A stretch of DNA of 64,000 nucleotides from Harenicola maris (GTDB lineage Bacteria > Pseudomonadota > Alphaproteobacteria > Rhodobacterales > Rhodobacteraceae): positions 1,364,001 through 1,428,000 of the forward strand of contig JADQAZ010000001.1 of NCBI GenBank assembly GCA_018524345.1, written 5' to 3'. The stretch's first letter is position 1. Each line of letters opens with the position of its first letter. The position numbers were made by a program, and so were the translations under genes. A model generated the notes under the pieces. The model worked only from the letters and a program-made list of their open reading frames with translations, ran no database searches and was not told the DNA's origin. Shown one piece after another: positions 8,847-17,679 of this stretch.

Positions 8847-9019
8847 GTCACTCTCCGTGTCTGTGCCCGTGTGCTTTGCAAATGGTCTAGGGCCAAGGCG
8901 CAAAATTGGCCAGCCAAACTTCGTGTAATCGTTGTGCAGATTTTCAAACTCCTGCCCAAATCTCGCCAAACAGCGGGCAGAGACTGCGCCAATACGATCC
9001 CTTATTTCGAGATTCGATT

Positions 9020-9751
9020 ATGCCAGACCAATTTGACCACGCCCTGACACTTGAAATGCTTATATCGGGGGTGCTGCGCTTTTTTACCAACCCCTTGGCG
9101 CTGCTGCTTGTGCTTGCGGTGCTTGGGCTTTTGCTCATCGGCTTCCTCGGCTCGCGCGGGCAAAACAAAACGCAGCGGCCCTATCGCGGGGGCGGCTATC
9201 GCCCCTACACCCGCCGCAAACCCAAATTCCACTACAGCACCGATGAAAGCTGGCTCAATCAGCCCTTCCGCCCCGGCTCCGACCTCCCGCCCCCGGGATC
9301 AGACCAAACCAAATCCACCGCCTTTATCGAGGCGATCGAACAGACCGAGTTCAAAAAGAAACGCATCATGCACCCCGAAGAGTTCAAACTCTTCTGCGCC
9401 GTGGAACGGGTGCTCAAAACCAAACGCGGGTATCGCACCTTTGCACAGGTCTCTCTGGGCGAGGTGCTGACAACCAAGGGGCGCAGCGAGGTCTCCGACC
9501 TCGCCTTTCGCGCGATCAACTCCAAACGCTGTGACCTGCTGGTGATCGACGGCCGCGGCTTCCCCGCTCTAGCCATCGAATATCAGGGCGGCGGACATTA
9601 TAACCAAGGCACCACCATGCGCGACGCGCAAAAGCGCGAGGCCCTGCGCCGCGCCGGTGTCCCCCTGCTGGAGGTCACCCCCGATTACACCGCAGACTGG
9701 CTCGCCAGCGAAATCAACCGCCTCACCGCCCCCGCCGCCGCAGCGGCGTAA
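9020..9751 (+). CDS. Membrane-anchored DUF2726 domain protein
   Basis: This 243-residue protein has one N-terminal membrane helix (about 16-38), a basic, Pro-rich linker, and a C-terminal DUF2726-like domain from about 115. The domain has the segments LVIDGRGFPALAIEYQGGGH and RDAQKREALRRAGVPLLEV. The pattern of D, E-x-Q and K in such domains resembles restriction-endonuclease-like folds, but no function is established. The start at 9020 lacks a strong ribosome binding site; an ATG 12 codons downstream is an alternative. It is the only plus-strand gene between fabG and fabD and converges with fabD. Confidence 0.75.
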   Translation: MPDQFDHALTLEMLISGVLRFFTNPLALLLVLAVLGLLLIGFLGSRGQNKTQRPYRGGGYRPYTRRKPKFHYSTDESWLNQPFRPGSDLPPPGSDQTKSTAFIEAIEQTEFKKKRIMHPEEFKLFCAVERVLKTKRGYRTFAQVSLGEVLTTKGRSEVSDLAFRAINSKRCDLLVIDGRGFPALAIEYQGGGHYNQGTTMRDAQKREALRRAGVPLLEVTPDYTADWLASEINRLTAPAAAAA

Positions 9752-9761
9752 GGCATAGCCG

Positions 9762-10700
9762 CTAGGCGCTCAGCCCGGCCACATCGGCGGGGCTGGACAC
9801 AGCCTGCGTTGCCGCGCCCTTGGCGATCCGGCGGATCATCCCGCAAAGGGCCTTGCCCGCGCCGACCTCGATGAATTCCTCAACGCCCTGCGCCGACATC
9901 CACATGACGCTCTCGCGCCAGCGGACAGAGCCGGTGATCTGCTCGACCAAAAGCGCGCGGATCACCTCGGGATCGCTCACCGCCTCGGCCCGCACATTGG
10001 CAACCACAGGCACCACAGGCGCCTTGATGGCTACATCCGCCAGAACCTCGGCCATGGCCTCGGCCGCGGGCTGCATCATGGCGCAATGGAAAGGGGCGGA
10101 TACAGGCAAAAGCATCGCCCGCTTGGCCCCGGCCTCCTTGGCCAGAACCGCCGCCGCCTCAACCGCCGCCTTCGCGCCAGAGATCACAACCTGCGCCGGA
10201 TCATTGTCATTGGCCGCTTGGCACACCGCGCCGCCGCTCTGCGCGCTCGCGGCCTCGGCCACCGCTGTTACAGCGGCGAAATCAAGGCCAAGCACAGCGG
10301 CCATGGCCCCCTCGCCCACAGGCACCGCCGCCTGCATCGCCTCGCCCCGCGCCCGAAGCAGCCGCGCCGCATCCGTCACCGTGATTGCCCCTGCGGCGCA
10401 AAGCGCCGAATACTCGCCAAGGGAATGGCCCGCGACAAAGGCACCGCTGCCGATCGACACGCCTTCGCTCTCCAGCGCACGCACAGCGGCCATGGACATG
10501 GCCATCAAGGCCGGCTGCGCATTGGCCGTCAGGGTCAGGTCCTCGGCAGAGCCCTCCCAGATCAACTGCGATAAAGGCTCGCCCAAGGCCTCGTCCACCT
10601 CGGCAAAGACCGCGCGCGCCTCGGGATAGGCCTCTGCCAGATCGCGGCCCATGCCGATCGCCTGCGCGCCCTGCCCCGGAAATACAAATGCTCGTGCCAT
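9762..10700 (-). CDS. fabD: Malonyl-CoA:ACP transacylase FabD
   Basis: It transfers malonyl from CoA to ACP to supply the elongating units of fatty-acid synthesis. The 312-residue protein starts with the family's FVFPGQGAQ segment, has the nucleophile Ser93 in GHSLGEYSAL, and a His in VSAPFHCAMM. The start at 10700 is supported by a GAGGG about 9 bp upstream. It is the first gene of the minus-strand fatty-acid set, though a 0.9-kb region with an opposing gene separates it from fabG. Confidence 0.97.
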   Translation of the reverse strand: MARAFVFPGQGAQAIGMGRDLAEAYPEARAVFAEVDEALGEPLSQLIWEGSAEDLTLTANAQPALMAMSMAAVRALESEGVSIGSGAFVAGHSLGEYSALCAAGAITVTDAARLLRARGEAMQAAVPVGEGAMAAVLGLDFAAVTAVAEAASAQSGGAVCQAANDNDPAQVVISGAKAAVEAAAVLAKEAGAKRAMLLPVSAPFHCAMMQPAAEAMAEVLADVAIKAPVVPVVANVRAEAVSDPEVIRALLVEQITGSVRWRESVMWMSAQGVEEFIEVGAGKALCGMIRRIAKGAATQAVSSPADVAGLSA

Positions 10701-10869
10701 GATGCCCATCCCTCTTGGTTTTCTCTGTCTGGTTTCCTGCTTTAGCCGCTGCGCCATGGGCCAGCAAGCACCGCCCGCGCATAGGCGCACAGAAAATATG
10801 CGCAGTTGGGCGAATACTTTCCCGCCCCGCCGCGTTAATGGGGGGCAACCACAGACAAAGGACAGCCCC

Positions 10870-12072
10870 ATGCCCGCCGCCAATACCCGCAACGCCTATG
10901 GCTCCGTCACCAAAACCTTCCACTGGCTGACGGCGCTTCTGATCCTGACGCTCATCCCCCTCGGCCTGATCGCAGAGCGTATGGGCTATGACACGGCGCA
11001 GGCGCTGGAAACCAAGGCGCTGCTCTTCTCCATCCACAAAACCCTCGGCGTGACCGCCTTCTTCGTTGCCCTGCTGCGGATCCTCTGGGCGCTGACCCAG
11101 CCCAAACCCGGGCTGCTGCACGCGGAGAAAAAGGCCGAGAGCTTTCTGGCAGAGCTTGTCCACTGGGCGCTCTATGCCTCCCTCGTGCTGGTGCCGCTGA
11201 CCGGCTGGATCCACCACGCGGCCACCACAGGCTTTGCCCCGATCTTCTGGCCCCTTGGCCAGAACCTGCCCTTCGTGGGCAAGGACGAGGGCACCGCGGC
11301 CCTCTTCGGCGGGCTGCACGGCGTCTTTGCCAAGGTGCTCATCGCCTCCCTGCTGCTCCATATCGCCGGGGCGCTCAAACACCACGTGATCGACAAAGAC
11401 GCAACGTTGAAGCGCATGTGGTTCGGCGGCGCCGTTCTTGCGCAGAGCAAACCCCACGGGTCACAGGCAGGGCCCATTGCGGGCGCGGCAGCCGCCTATG
11501 GCCTGGCCATCGCCATCGGTGCGGTTTTTGGGATCTATGCGCCCCATGACGCCCCCGTCCGGACCGCCGCCTTGGAACAGGTGCAATCGGACTGGCAGGT
11601 GACGGAGGGCACGCTCGGCATCACGGTCTCGCAATTCGGCAGCGACGTGCAGGGCAGCTTTGCCGACTGGACCGCCGATATCACCTTTGACGAGACCGCG
11701 CAGGCGGGCAAACACGGCGCGGTCACCGTGCAGATCAACATCAGCAGCCTCACCCTCGGCTCTGTCACGGCGCAGGCCATGGGGCCGGATTTCTTTGACG
11801 CAGAGGGGTTCCCAACCGCCACATTCACCGCCGATATTCTGGAAGCAGAGGCGGGCTATAGCGCCGAGGGCACCCTGACCCTCAAGGGCACAGCCCAGCC
11901 CGTCACCCTGCCCTTCACGCTGGAAATCGATGGCGATACGGCGGTGATGACAGGCCAGACCACGCTCAACCGGATGGACTATGCCATCGGCACCTCCCAG
12001 CCCGATGAAAGCTCCCTCAAGTTTCCGGTCATGGTGGATATCGCCCTGACGGCCAGCCGCGCGGCGCAGTAA
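10870..12072 (+). CDS. Cytochrome b561-YceI fusion protein
   Basis: This 400-residue two-domain protein has residues 1-180 as a cytochrome b561-type membrane domain with four helices. Haem-ligand candidate histidines lie in TKTFHWLTALL, FSIHKTLG, GLHGVF and LLHIAGALKHH. A further hydrophobic segment near 200-220 leads into a YceI-like lipocalin-fold domain (about 238-398), a hydrophobic-ligand binder that often binds isoprenoid quinones. The fusion suggests quinone or lipid handling coupled to membrane electron transfer, which is inference. The start has AAAGGA 8 bp upstream. A separate secreted YceI protein is encoded 1.7 kb away. Confidence 0.85.
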   Translation: MPAANTRNAYGSVTKTFHWLTALLILTLIPLGLIAERMGYDTAQALETKALLFSIHKTLGVTAFFVALLRILWALTQPKPGLLHAEKKAESFLAELVHWALYASLVLVPLTGWIHHAATTGFAPIFWPLGQNLPFVGKDEGTAALFGGLHGVFAKVLIASLLLHIAGALKHHVIDKDATLKRMWFGGAVLAQSKPHGSQAGPIAGAAAAYGLAIAIGAVFGIYAPHDAPVRTAALEQVQSDWQVTEGTLGITVSQFGSDVQGSFADWTADITFDETAQAGKHGAVTVQINISSLTLGSVTAQAMGPDFFDAEGFPTATFTADILEAEAGYSAEGTLTLKGTAQPVTLPFTLEIDGDTAVMTGQTTLNRMDYAIGTSQPDESSLKFPVMVDIALTASRAAQ

Positions 12073-12124
12073 CCTCCCTCAAATCGACCATGGCCCGCCC
12101 CGCTATTTGCTGTAGGGTGCGGTC

Positions 12125-13720
12125 ATGGCCGATTTAACCGCCTCCATCGACGCCCATTGCGCCGCCTTCCTGCGCCCCAATGGCCCCGGCCTCGCCCTTG
12201 CCATGCTGCAAGACGGCGCGGTGACCTATCGCAAAGCTTTCGGCCTTGCGAACCTCGAACATCAAATCCCGATCGGCTTTGACAGCGTCTTTGAATGCGC
12301 CTCGGTCTCCAAACAGGTCACAGGGCTTGCGGTGCACCTGTTGGCGCAGGACGGCAAGCTGACCCTCAGCGACCCGATCCGCCAGCACCTGCCGGAACTT
12401 CCCGATATCTGCACCCCCATCACCATCGCCCAATGCCTGCACCACACCTGCGGCTTGCGCGACTGGACAGAGGCCATGGGCTTTGCCGGTCTGCGCCTGC
12501 AGGACGTGGTGCAAACCGAACACGTCTACCGCTGGCTTTTGCGCCAAAGCGGGGTCAACCACGCGCCGGGAGCGGAGCATTTCTACTGCAACACCGGCTA
12601 CCTCGTCCTTGCCAAAATCGTCGAACGGATCAGCGGCGAAAGCTTCGCCGCCTTCTGCCACACCCGCATCTTTGCCCCCCTCGGCATGAGCAACACCCAT
12701 TTCCGCGAGGACCTGCAGGCGGTGATCCCGCACCGCGTGGATTCCTACTACCGCCGCGATGACGGCACCTTCCTGTCGGTGATCAACGCAGAGGCCGCCC
12801 CCGGCGCGACCTCCCTGCAATCCACACTGGATGACCTGTGCAAGCTGGTGCGGAACTACGACAGCGCCGCCCTCGGCGGGGCGGAGCTTATCGCCGATAT
12901 GCACAGACACGGCCGCCTCGGCAGTGGCGAGGAAATTCCCTACGGCTCCGGCATCGAACTCACCCGCCACCGTGGCGAGGATATCGCATGGCACACTGGC
13001 GGATGGGCCTGCTTTGCCACGCTCACCCTGCGCATGCCCGCCAAGGGCATCGGCCTCGTGCTGCTCTCCAACAGCTCCGAAATGCAACTGTCGGAGTTCT
13101 GGCCCCCCATCGTCGACATACTGCTCGGCGGCGCGGACCCAGCGGCGCAAACCGCACCCGAACCCCGCCCCCTCGATGTGCCGCTCTCCGATCTGGCGGG
13201 CACCTATTATACCTTCGGCGGCGCGGTGATCGAAATGACGCTAAAAGGCGACGCCCTGCACAGCGGCCCCCTGAACGGCGAGGGCAGCGCGCTTATCCCC
13301 CTCGGCGGCCTGCGCCTCTGCCCCAAGGTGCAGCCCGAAACCGTGATCGAATTCACCCGCAATGCAAAAGGCGCGATCACCGGCTACAGCCCCCGTTCCA
13401 AGGGCGTGACAGAACCCTTCCGCCAGCGCCTGCACCAGCAGGAAATCACCGCCCCGCTCTCCGACTACACCGGCACCTATTATTCCCATGAGCTTGAAAT
13501 CGGCGTCCGCATCGAAATTCAGGACGGCACCCTGACCGCCAGCACCATCAACCACGGGGATGAACCCTATACCCCCCTCGCGCCTGACCTGTTCATGGAA
13601 CAGGACGACTGCGTGATGCGCGAGATGATCCGCTTTCTACGCAATACTCAGGGCCGCGTGACGGGCCTTGAATGGTCCAGCATCGACGCGCGCGCGCAAT
13701 TCTTCACCCGCATCACCTAA
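12125..13720 (+). CDS. Serine hydrolase of the beta-lactamase/D-aminopeptidase fold
   Basis: This 531-residue protein has a class-C-type transpeptidase fold. It has SxxK at Ser60-Lys63 (ASVSK), Tyr154-Cys-Asn156 as the YxN motif, and HTGG near 283-286 as the KTG-box counterpart. After about residue 345 come two similar beta-rich C-terminal domains (segments DLAGTYYTFGG and DYTGTYYSHEL), like the accessory domains of D-aminopeptidase (DmpA/DAP) enzymes. No signal peptide is evident, suggesting a cytoplasmic peptidase or esterase rather than a periplasmic lactamase. The substrate cannot be read from the sequence. Confidence 0.8.
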   Translation: MADLTASIDAHCAAFLRPNGPGLALAMLQDGAVTYRKAFGLANLEHQIPIGFDSVFECASVSKQVTGLAVHLLAQDGKLTLSDPIRQHLPELPDICTPITIAQCLHHTCGLRDWTEAMGFAGLRLQDVVQTEHVYRWLLRQSGVNHAPGAEHFYCNTGYLVLAKIVERISGESFAAFCHTRIFAPLGMSNTHFREDLQAVIPHRVDSYYRRDDGTFLSVINAEAAPGATSLQSTLDDLCKLVRNYDSAALGGAELIADMHRHGRLGSGEEIPYGSGIELTRHRGEDIAWHTGGWACFATLTLRMPAKGIGLVLLSNSSEMQLSEFWPPIVDILLGGADPAAQTAPEPRPLDVPLSDLAGTYYTFGGAVIEMTLKGDALHSGPLNGEGSALIPLGGLRLCPKVQPETVIEFTRNAKGAITGYSPRSKGVTEPFRQRLHQQEITAPLSDYTGTYYSHELEIGVRIEIQDGTLTASTINHGDEPYTPLAPDLFMEQDDCVMREMIRFLRNTQGRVTGLEWSSIDARAQFFTRIT

Positions 13721-13722
13721 CG

Positions 13723-13758
13723 AAAAAGGCCGCCCCAAAGGGACGGCCAGAATTTTTT
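13723..13758. terminator. Bidirectional intrinsic terminator
   Basis: A stem of GGCCG-CCC with GGG-CGGCC (13728-13748, one mismatch, AAA loop) is flanked by TTTTTT on the plus strand and TTTTT on the minus strand. It serves both the serine hydrolase and the convergent YceI gene. Confidence 0.8.
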
Positions 13759-13774
13759 CTACCGAAAAAATGGA

Positions 13775-14353
13775 TCACTCGGCCTGTTGCGCCTCGATCG
13801 AGATCATGATCTCCACCTCGTCGCCAACGGCGGGGGCAAAGGCACCGAGGCCGAAGTCAGAGCGGTTCACGCTGGTCACCGCGTCAAAGCCCGCGTAGGG
13901 CGCACCGGACATCGGATGCACAGCCGATGCGTTCAGCTTGGCATCCAGAACAACCGGTTTGGTCACGTCATTCATGGTCAGATCGCCGGTGATCAGGGCG
14001 GTGCCCTCGCCGGTCACTTCGATCCCTGTGGAGGCAAAGGTGATCAGGTCCTCATCGGTTGCGCCAAAGAACTGGTCGCCCATGAAATGGGCTGTGCGCG
14101 CTTCCCAACCGGTGAACATCGAGGTCACAGGCATAGACACAGTCACCGAGGAATTCGCAGGCTCTTCCGCGTCGAACATGATCTCGCCCTCAAAGCCGGA
14201 GAACATGCCATAGGTGGTCGAAAAACCGAGGTGCTGATAGGAGAACACAACCTGACTATGGCTGGCGTCCAAGGTGTATTTCGTCGGGGCGGCTTGTGCG
14301 GCACTGCTCAAAGCGGCCAGCGACACTGCGGCGGCGAATACAAAAGATTTCAT
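13775..14353 (-). CDS. Secreted YceI-family lipid-binding protein
   Basis: This 192-residue periplasmic protein has an N-terminal Sec signal peptide (KSFVFAAAVSLAALSSAAQA, cleavage after about 21). The YceI fold shows the typical opening YTLDASHSQVVFSYQHLGFS and closing VTSVNRSDFGLGAF segments. YceI proteins bind isoprenoids or amphipathic ligands in a beta-barrel. The start at 14353 gives the signal peptide; the open frame upstream is not needed. It converges with the serine hydrolase across a shared terminator and is a paralogue of the YceI half of the b561 fusion upstream. Confidence 0.9.
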   Translation of the reverse strand: MKSFVFAAAVSLAALSSAAQAAPTKYTLDASHSQVVFSYQHLGFSTTYGMFSGFEGEIMFDAEEPANSSVTVSMPVTSMFTGWEARTAHFMGDQFFGATDEDLITFASTGIEVTGEGTALITGDLTMNDVTKPVVLDAKLNASAVHPMSGAPYAGFDAVTSVNRSDFGLGAFAPAVGDEVEIMISIEAQQAE

Positions 14354-14479
14354 TTCGGGGGGGCTCCTGATTGGCAATAAAGATGCCAACACCTCGCCCG
14401 ACGAGGGGGCCATAACAACCCTTCATTATTCAACATAATGTGTTGAGAATTGCGCCGAATAAACCGGCGCCTTCGGGCG

Positions 14480-15037
14480 TTACCCCTGTTCCTGCCGCTC
14501 CTGCCGCGCGCGCAGCAGGTCCATGCCGATCATATGGGCCGCCGAATGCAGCGCCTCGGGCGCGCCAACCAAAAGCGGACGCCGCCGCCCGCCGTGATCC
14601 AGCACAAGGGCCGAACGTTTGCCAGAGCCCTCAACCTCAAGACCGCGCACCTCGCAAAACGGGAACTGCGCCACGGTGTGGGACACCCCGCCGCGCTCGA
14701 CGATCCGCTTGCGCAGCACGCCGCGCTTCTGGTCGACCTCTACCTCGGTCTGCCGGTTCTGGCCGCGCCGCGTGGCAAACAGCCCGCCCACAACCATCAA
14801 GGCCACCGAAAGCACCAGCTGCGCAAGCCAGCCCGCGCTCACCGGAATCAAAAACAGCCCAAGCCCCGCCAGAACACAGCACACACCCATAAACCGCCCC
14901 ATCACCACCGTCGGCACCAAAGCGGGATCCTCGCTCAGCACATAACCGGTGGCGGTCTTCATCATCTCAAGGGGCCGCTCCGCACGCTCATGCGCGGGCT
15001 GGACCAAAAGGTTCGGGGCGTCGGCTTGCAATGTCAT
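14480..15037 (-). CDS. Conserved hypothetical membrane protein
   Basis: This 185-residue protein has two hydrophobic helices (about 44-66 and 70-86), followed by a soluble region of about 95 residues with alternating strands (TEVEVDQKRGVLRKRIVERGG). That pattern resembles bacterial PH-like membrane proteins that follow a two-helix hairpin. No catalytic motif is visible. It is a single gene between yceI and the ribosomal operon, divergent from rpsF. Function unknown. Confidence 0.7.
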   Translation of the reverse strand: MTLQADAPNLLVQPAHERAERPLEMMKTATGYVLSEDPALVPTVVMGRFMGVCCVLAGLGLFLIPVSAGWLAQLVLSVALMVVGGLFATRRGQNRQTEVEVDQKRGVLRKRIVERGGVSHTVAQFPFCEVRGLEVEGSGKRSALVLDHGGRRRPLLVGAPEALHSAAHMIGMDLLRARQERQEQG

Positions 15038-15127
15038 GTCTTGTGTCCTTCAACACATTCTACCTGACAAAATTATCCGGCCGAGATGGCGAAAATTTGT
15101 CAGGCCCGGCAATTTTTCTAGGCAGGG

Positions 15128-15155
15128 TTGCAAACCCGCACCGCCATGCTATGAC
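15128..15155 (+). promoter_or_regulatory. Candidate rpsF operon promoter
   Basis: TTGCAA (15128-15133), a 16-bp spacer and TATGAC (15150-15155) lie about 100 bp upstream of rpsF in the only gap that can hold the ribosomal operon promoter. Confidence 0.4.
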
Positions 15156-15195
15156 CCCCTCGCTGCACTCAACTTATCAGCGGAGCCACTCGTGA

Positions 15196-15220
15196 CCGGG
15201 ACGCAGCGCACACTGCCCGG
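15196..15220 (+). promoter_or_regulatory. Leader hairpin before rpsF, possible S6:S18 autoregulatory site
   Basis: In the predicted rpsF leader, CCGG-(GAC bulge)-GCAG pairs with CTGC-CCGG around a 6-base loop, 36 bp before the start codon. In several bacteria the S6:S18 complex represses its operon by binding a bulged stem in the rpsF leader. The resemblance here is structural only; a consensus match was not tested. Confidence 0.3.
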
Positions 15221-15256
15221 ACTTTGAAGCCCGCTTAAAACAAAAGGAAGATGCAC

Positions 15257-15610
15257 ATGCCGCTCTATGAGCATGTCTTTATCTCGCGTCAGGACCTCTC
15301 CGGTAGCCAAGCCGAAGGCCTGATCGAACACTTCGGAACAGTTCTTGCAGACAACGGCGGCAAGCTCGTTGACCAGGAATACTGGGGCATCAAAACGATG
15401 GCCTACAAGATCAACAAAAACCGCAAGGGCCACTACGCCTTTCTGAAAACCGACGCACCTGTGCCGGCGATTCAGGAAATGGAACGCCTGATGCGCCTGC
15501 ACGACGATGTCATGCGTGTTCTGACCATCAAGGTCGACGATCACGGCGAAGGCCCCTCCGTGCAGATGCAAAAACGTGACGAGCGTGCCGAACGCCGCGA
15601 ACGTCGCTAA
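15257..15610 (+). CDS. rpsF: 30S ribosomal protein bS6
   Basis: This 117-residue protein of the small-subunit platform binds 16S rRNA together with S18. It begins MPLYEHVFISRQD and contains YWGIKTMAYKINKN, both typical of bS6. The start at 15257 is preferred over the ATG six bases upstream because AAGGAAG then has a 6-bp spacing. It has the charged, Arg-rich tail common in this clade. It is first in the rpsF-rpsR-rplI operon. Confidence 0.97.
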   Translation: MPLYEHVFISRQDLSGSQAEGLIEHFGTVLADNGGKLVDQEYWGIKTMAYKINKNRKGHYAFLKTDAPVPAIQEMERLMRLHDDVMRVLTIKVDDHGEGPSVQMQKRDERAERRERR

Positions 15611-15636
15611 TCAGGTTTAGGAAAGGACTGTAAGAT

Positions 15637-15864
15637 ATGGCTACGAAACCATTTTTCCGCCGCCGCAAGGTTTGCCCCTTCTCTGGCGACAACGCACCCG
15701 CGATCGACTACAAAGACACCCGTCTGCTGCAGCGCTACATCTCTGAGCGTGGCAAGATCGTGCCCTCCCGTATCACCGCCGTCTCGGCGAAAAAGCAACG
15801 TGAACTTGCCCGCGCCATCAAACGCGCCCGCTTCCTCGCGCTGTTGCCTTACGCCGTAAACTAA
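15637..15864 (+). CDS. rpsR: 30S ribosomal protein bS18
   Basis: This 75-residue protein of the 30S platform is the partner of S6. The KVCPFSGD N-terminal segment and the C-terminal [29 protein letters not shown] are diagnostic. It lies 26 bp after rpsF and 12 bp before rplI, with AGGAAAGGA-type ribosome binding sequence upstream. Confidence 0.98.
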   Translation: MATKPFFRRRKVCPFSGDNAPAIDYKDTRLLQRYISERGKIVPSRITAVSAKKQRELARAIKRARFLALLPYAVN

Positions 15865-15876
15865 GGAGACACTGTC

Positions 15877-16512
15877 ATGGATATCATTCTACTGGAACGT
15901 GTCGCCAAGCTCGGCCAAATGGGCGAAGTTGTCTCCGTAAAGGACGGCTACGCACGCAACTACCTCCTGCCCCAGGGCAAAGGTCTGCGCGCTTCGGCTG
16001 CCAACATCGCTCTGTTCGAAGCAGAGAAAGCACAGCTCGAGGCCCGCAACCTCGAAACCAAAGCAGAGGCCGAAAAGCTCGGCGAAAAACTCGATGGCCA
16101 ACAGTTCATCGTGATTCGCTCCGCTTCCGACGCCGGCTCCCTCTACGGTTCTGTCACACCCCGTGACGCCGCAGATGTCGCCACTGCAGAGGGTTTCTCT
16201 ATCGACAAACGTCAAGTCTCCGTAACGGCGCCGATCAAGGATCTGGGCCTGCACGAGATGAACGTGCGTTTGCACCCCGAAGTTGACGTCACAATCGTCC
16301 TCAACGTCGCCCGTTCCGTCGAAGAGGCCGAATTGCAAGCCTCCGGCAAATCCATTCAGGAACTCGCCGCCGAGGAAGAAGCAGAAGCAGAATTCGAAAT
16401 CGCCGAACTCTTCGACGATATCGGTGCCGCCGCTGCCGACGACGACGACCTCGTCGAAACGCCCGAAGGCAATGCCGACGCGCAACCAGACGCGGACGAA
16501 GAGCAGGCCTAA
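15877..16512 (+). CDS. rplI: 50S ribosomal protein bL9 with acidic C-terminal extension
   Basis: Residues 1-150 are standard bL9: the N-terminal [31 protein letters not shown] 23S rRNA-binding domain, a long connecting helix, and a C-terminal domain ending near [10 protein letters not shown]. About 60 further residues, rich in Glu, Asp and Ala, follow and are not part of the E. coli protein. Such tails occur in Rhodobacteraceae. An AAGGAG precedes the start. Last gene of the operon, followed by a strong terminator. Confidence 0.97.
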   Translation: MDIILLERVAKLGQMGEVVSVKDGYARNYLLPQGKGLRASAANIALFEAEKAQLEARNLETKAEAEKLGEKLDGQQFIVIRSASDAGSLYGSVTPRDAADVATAEGFSIDKRQVSVTAPIKDLGLHEMNVRLHPEVDVTIVLNVARSVEEAELQASGKSIQELAAEEEAEAEFEIAELFDDIGAAAADDDDLVETPEGNADAQPDADEEQA

Positions 16513-16539
16513 GGCCCCCTTCCCCGAACCATTGCAAAA

Positions 16540-16576
16540 CCCGCGCCGCTTAACCCCGGCGCGGGTTTTCGCTTTT
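16540..16576 (+). terminator. Intrinsic terminator of the rpsF-rpsR-rplI operon
   Basis: CCCGCGCC and GGCGCGGG pair around a 10-base loop and are followed by TTTTCGCTTTT, 27 bp after the rplI stop. Confidence 0.9.
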
Positions 16577-16598
16577 CTGGGGCCCAGCGATGTGAACC

Positions 16599-17027
16599 TC
16601 AGCGCAGAAAATACACCGTCACAGCCCCAAGCAGCGCAAAAAACACGGTGGTGCTGTTGACCCAGCGCCGCCAACCCGGCACCCGAAACGCTCCGCGAAA
16701 CTGCCCCATCTCCGGCGCCGCCCGCCCGGGATCAAACACCGCACTACTCACCTCGAACAAATCCGCATCCGGCGCCTCGAAAACCTCAAAGCGCAAGGGC
16801 CGCGCAAAGCCGCCATTCACCTGATCCAGCCGCGCCACCAAAGGCTCCCGATCTGCCCGCGCAAACCGCGCCACCTCGGCAGAGCCCGCCTGATGCACCG
16901 CAATCAAATGCGGCACCGCAACCTCGCTCGGCATATGCAGGCCCACCCGCAGGAACTCCTCCGCATCCTCCATCGGGATCCCCGCGTCATCAAACAACCG
17001 CAGCCCAAGAAACGCCCCCGCGCCCAT
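16599..17027 (-). CDS. Hypothetical protein with C-terminal membrane segment
   Basis: This protein of about 142 residues (a GTG one codon upstream, at 17030, is an alternative start) has a soluble part of mixed strands and helices, and one hydrophobic segment at the extreme C-terminus (STTVFFALLGAVTVYFLR). It may therefore be tail-anchored. No family recognised. It is the last gene of a minus-strand group of four, starting 6 bp after the preceding stop, so it is likely co-transcribed with the secreted protein upstream. Confidence 0.6.
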   Translation of the reverse strand: MGAGAFLGLRLFDDAGIPMEDAEEFLRVGLHMPSEVAVPHLIAVHQAGSAEVARFARADREPLVARLDQVNGGFARPLRFEVFEAPDADLFEVSSAVFDPGRAAPEMGQFRGAFRVPGWRRWVNSTTVFFALLGAVTVYFLR

Positions 17028-17033
17028 CACGCC

Positions 17034-17585
17034 CTACTGCGCATCATAAACAAGGCTCGCAAAAGCCTGCCGCAACACCGGCTCCATCGCCGCGCTGCCG
17101 CCCTCGGCCGTATGCAGGGAAATCAACTGCATAAACCCCTGCGGCGTCACCGTCGCAATCATCACCGCCTCCGGCAGGCCAAGGCTCAGATGGCCGGGCG
17201 AGCCAAGGGTGGTCGTCACTACCCAAGCCTTCCGCCCGCCGATCTCCTCATAGGTGCGCCCCGAAATATCGCCGCACTGAAAGCTCTCGCAAAGCCCCTG
17301 CAAAAACTGCTCCGTCGTCTTCTCCCTGACGCTGCCGCCCATCATGGCCATGGGGTTCTTCTCCATCATGGTGGTCGCCGTCACCATGGCCACCGGCGCC
17401 TCCGCCTCGGGCGTCGCCGCCACAACGGTCGACTGCACCCCGGTCACATCCGCGGCCACGGCCCAGTCAAACCCGCCCTCCACCTGCATGGTGAACCCCG
17501 CGCTGCTGTCCCGCATCTCCGCCGCGGCCGCGGCAAAGGGCATCGCGCCCAAAACCAATCCGCCCAAAAAATCGCCTAATTTCAT
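17034..17585 (-). CDS. Hypothetical secreted protein
   Basis: This 183-residue protein starts with a signal peptide (KLGDFLGGLVLGAMPFAAAAA, cleavage near 22). The start at 17585 gives this signal; an ATG 11 codons upstream is possible but adds a charged stretch. The mature part contains two cysteines (CESFQCGD), which could form a disulphide. No domain recognised. It sits between the N-demethylase-like gene (94 bp gap) and the tail-anchored protein (about 6 bp), suggesting a shared transcript. Confidence 0.6.
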   Translation of the reverse strand: MKLGDFLGGLVLGAMPFAAAAAEMRDSSAGFTMQVEGGFDWAVAADVTGVQSTVVAATPEAEAPVAMVTATTMMEKNPMAMMGGSVREKTTEQFLQGLCESFQCGDISGRTYEEIGGRKAWVVTTTLGSPGHLSLGLPEAVMIATVTPQGFMQLISLHTAEGGSAAMEPVLRQAFASLVYDAQ

Positions 17586-17679
17586 ACCATTCACCCATTT
17601 TCCTAAATCAAAATCCAAACCACCCTACCGCGAAGCGCCCCGGCCCAACAGCCCGCAATCCCCCCGCTTCTTATTGGCG

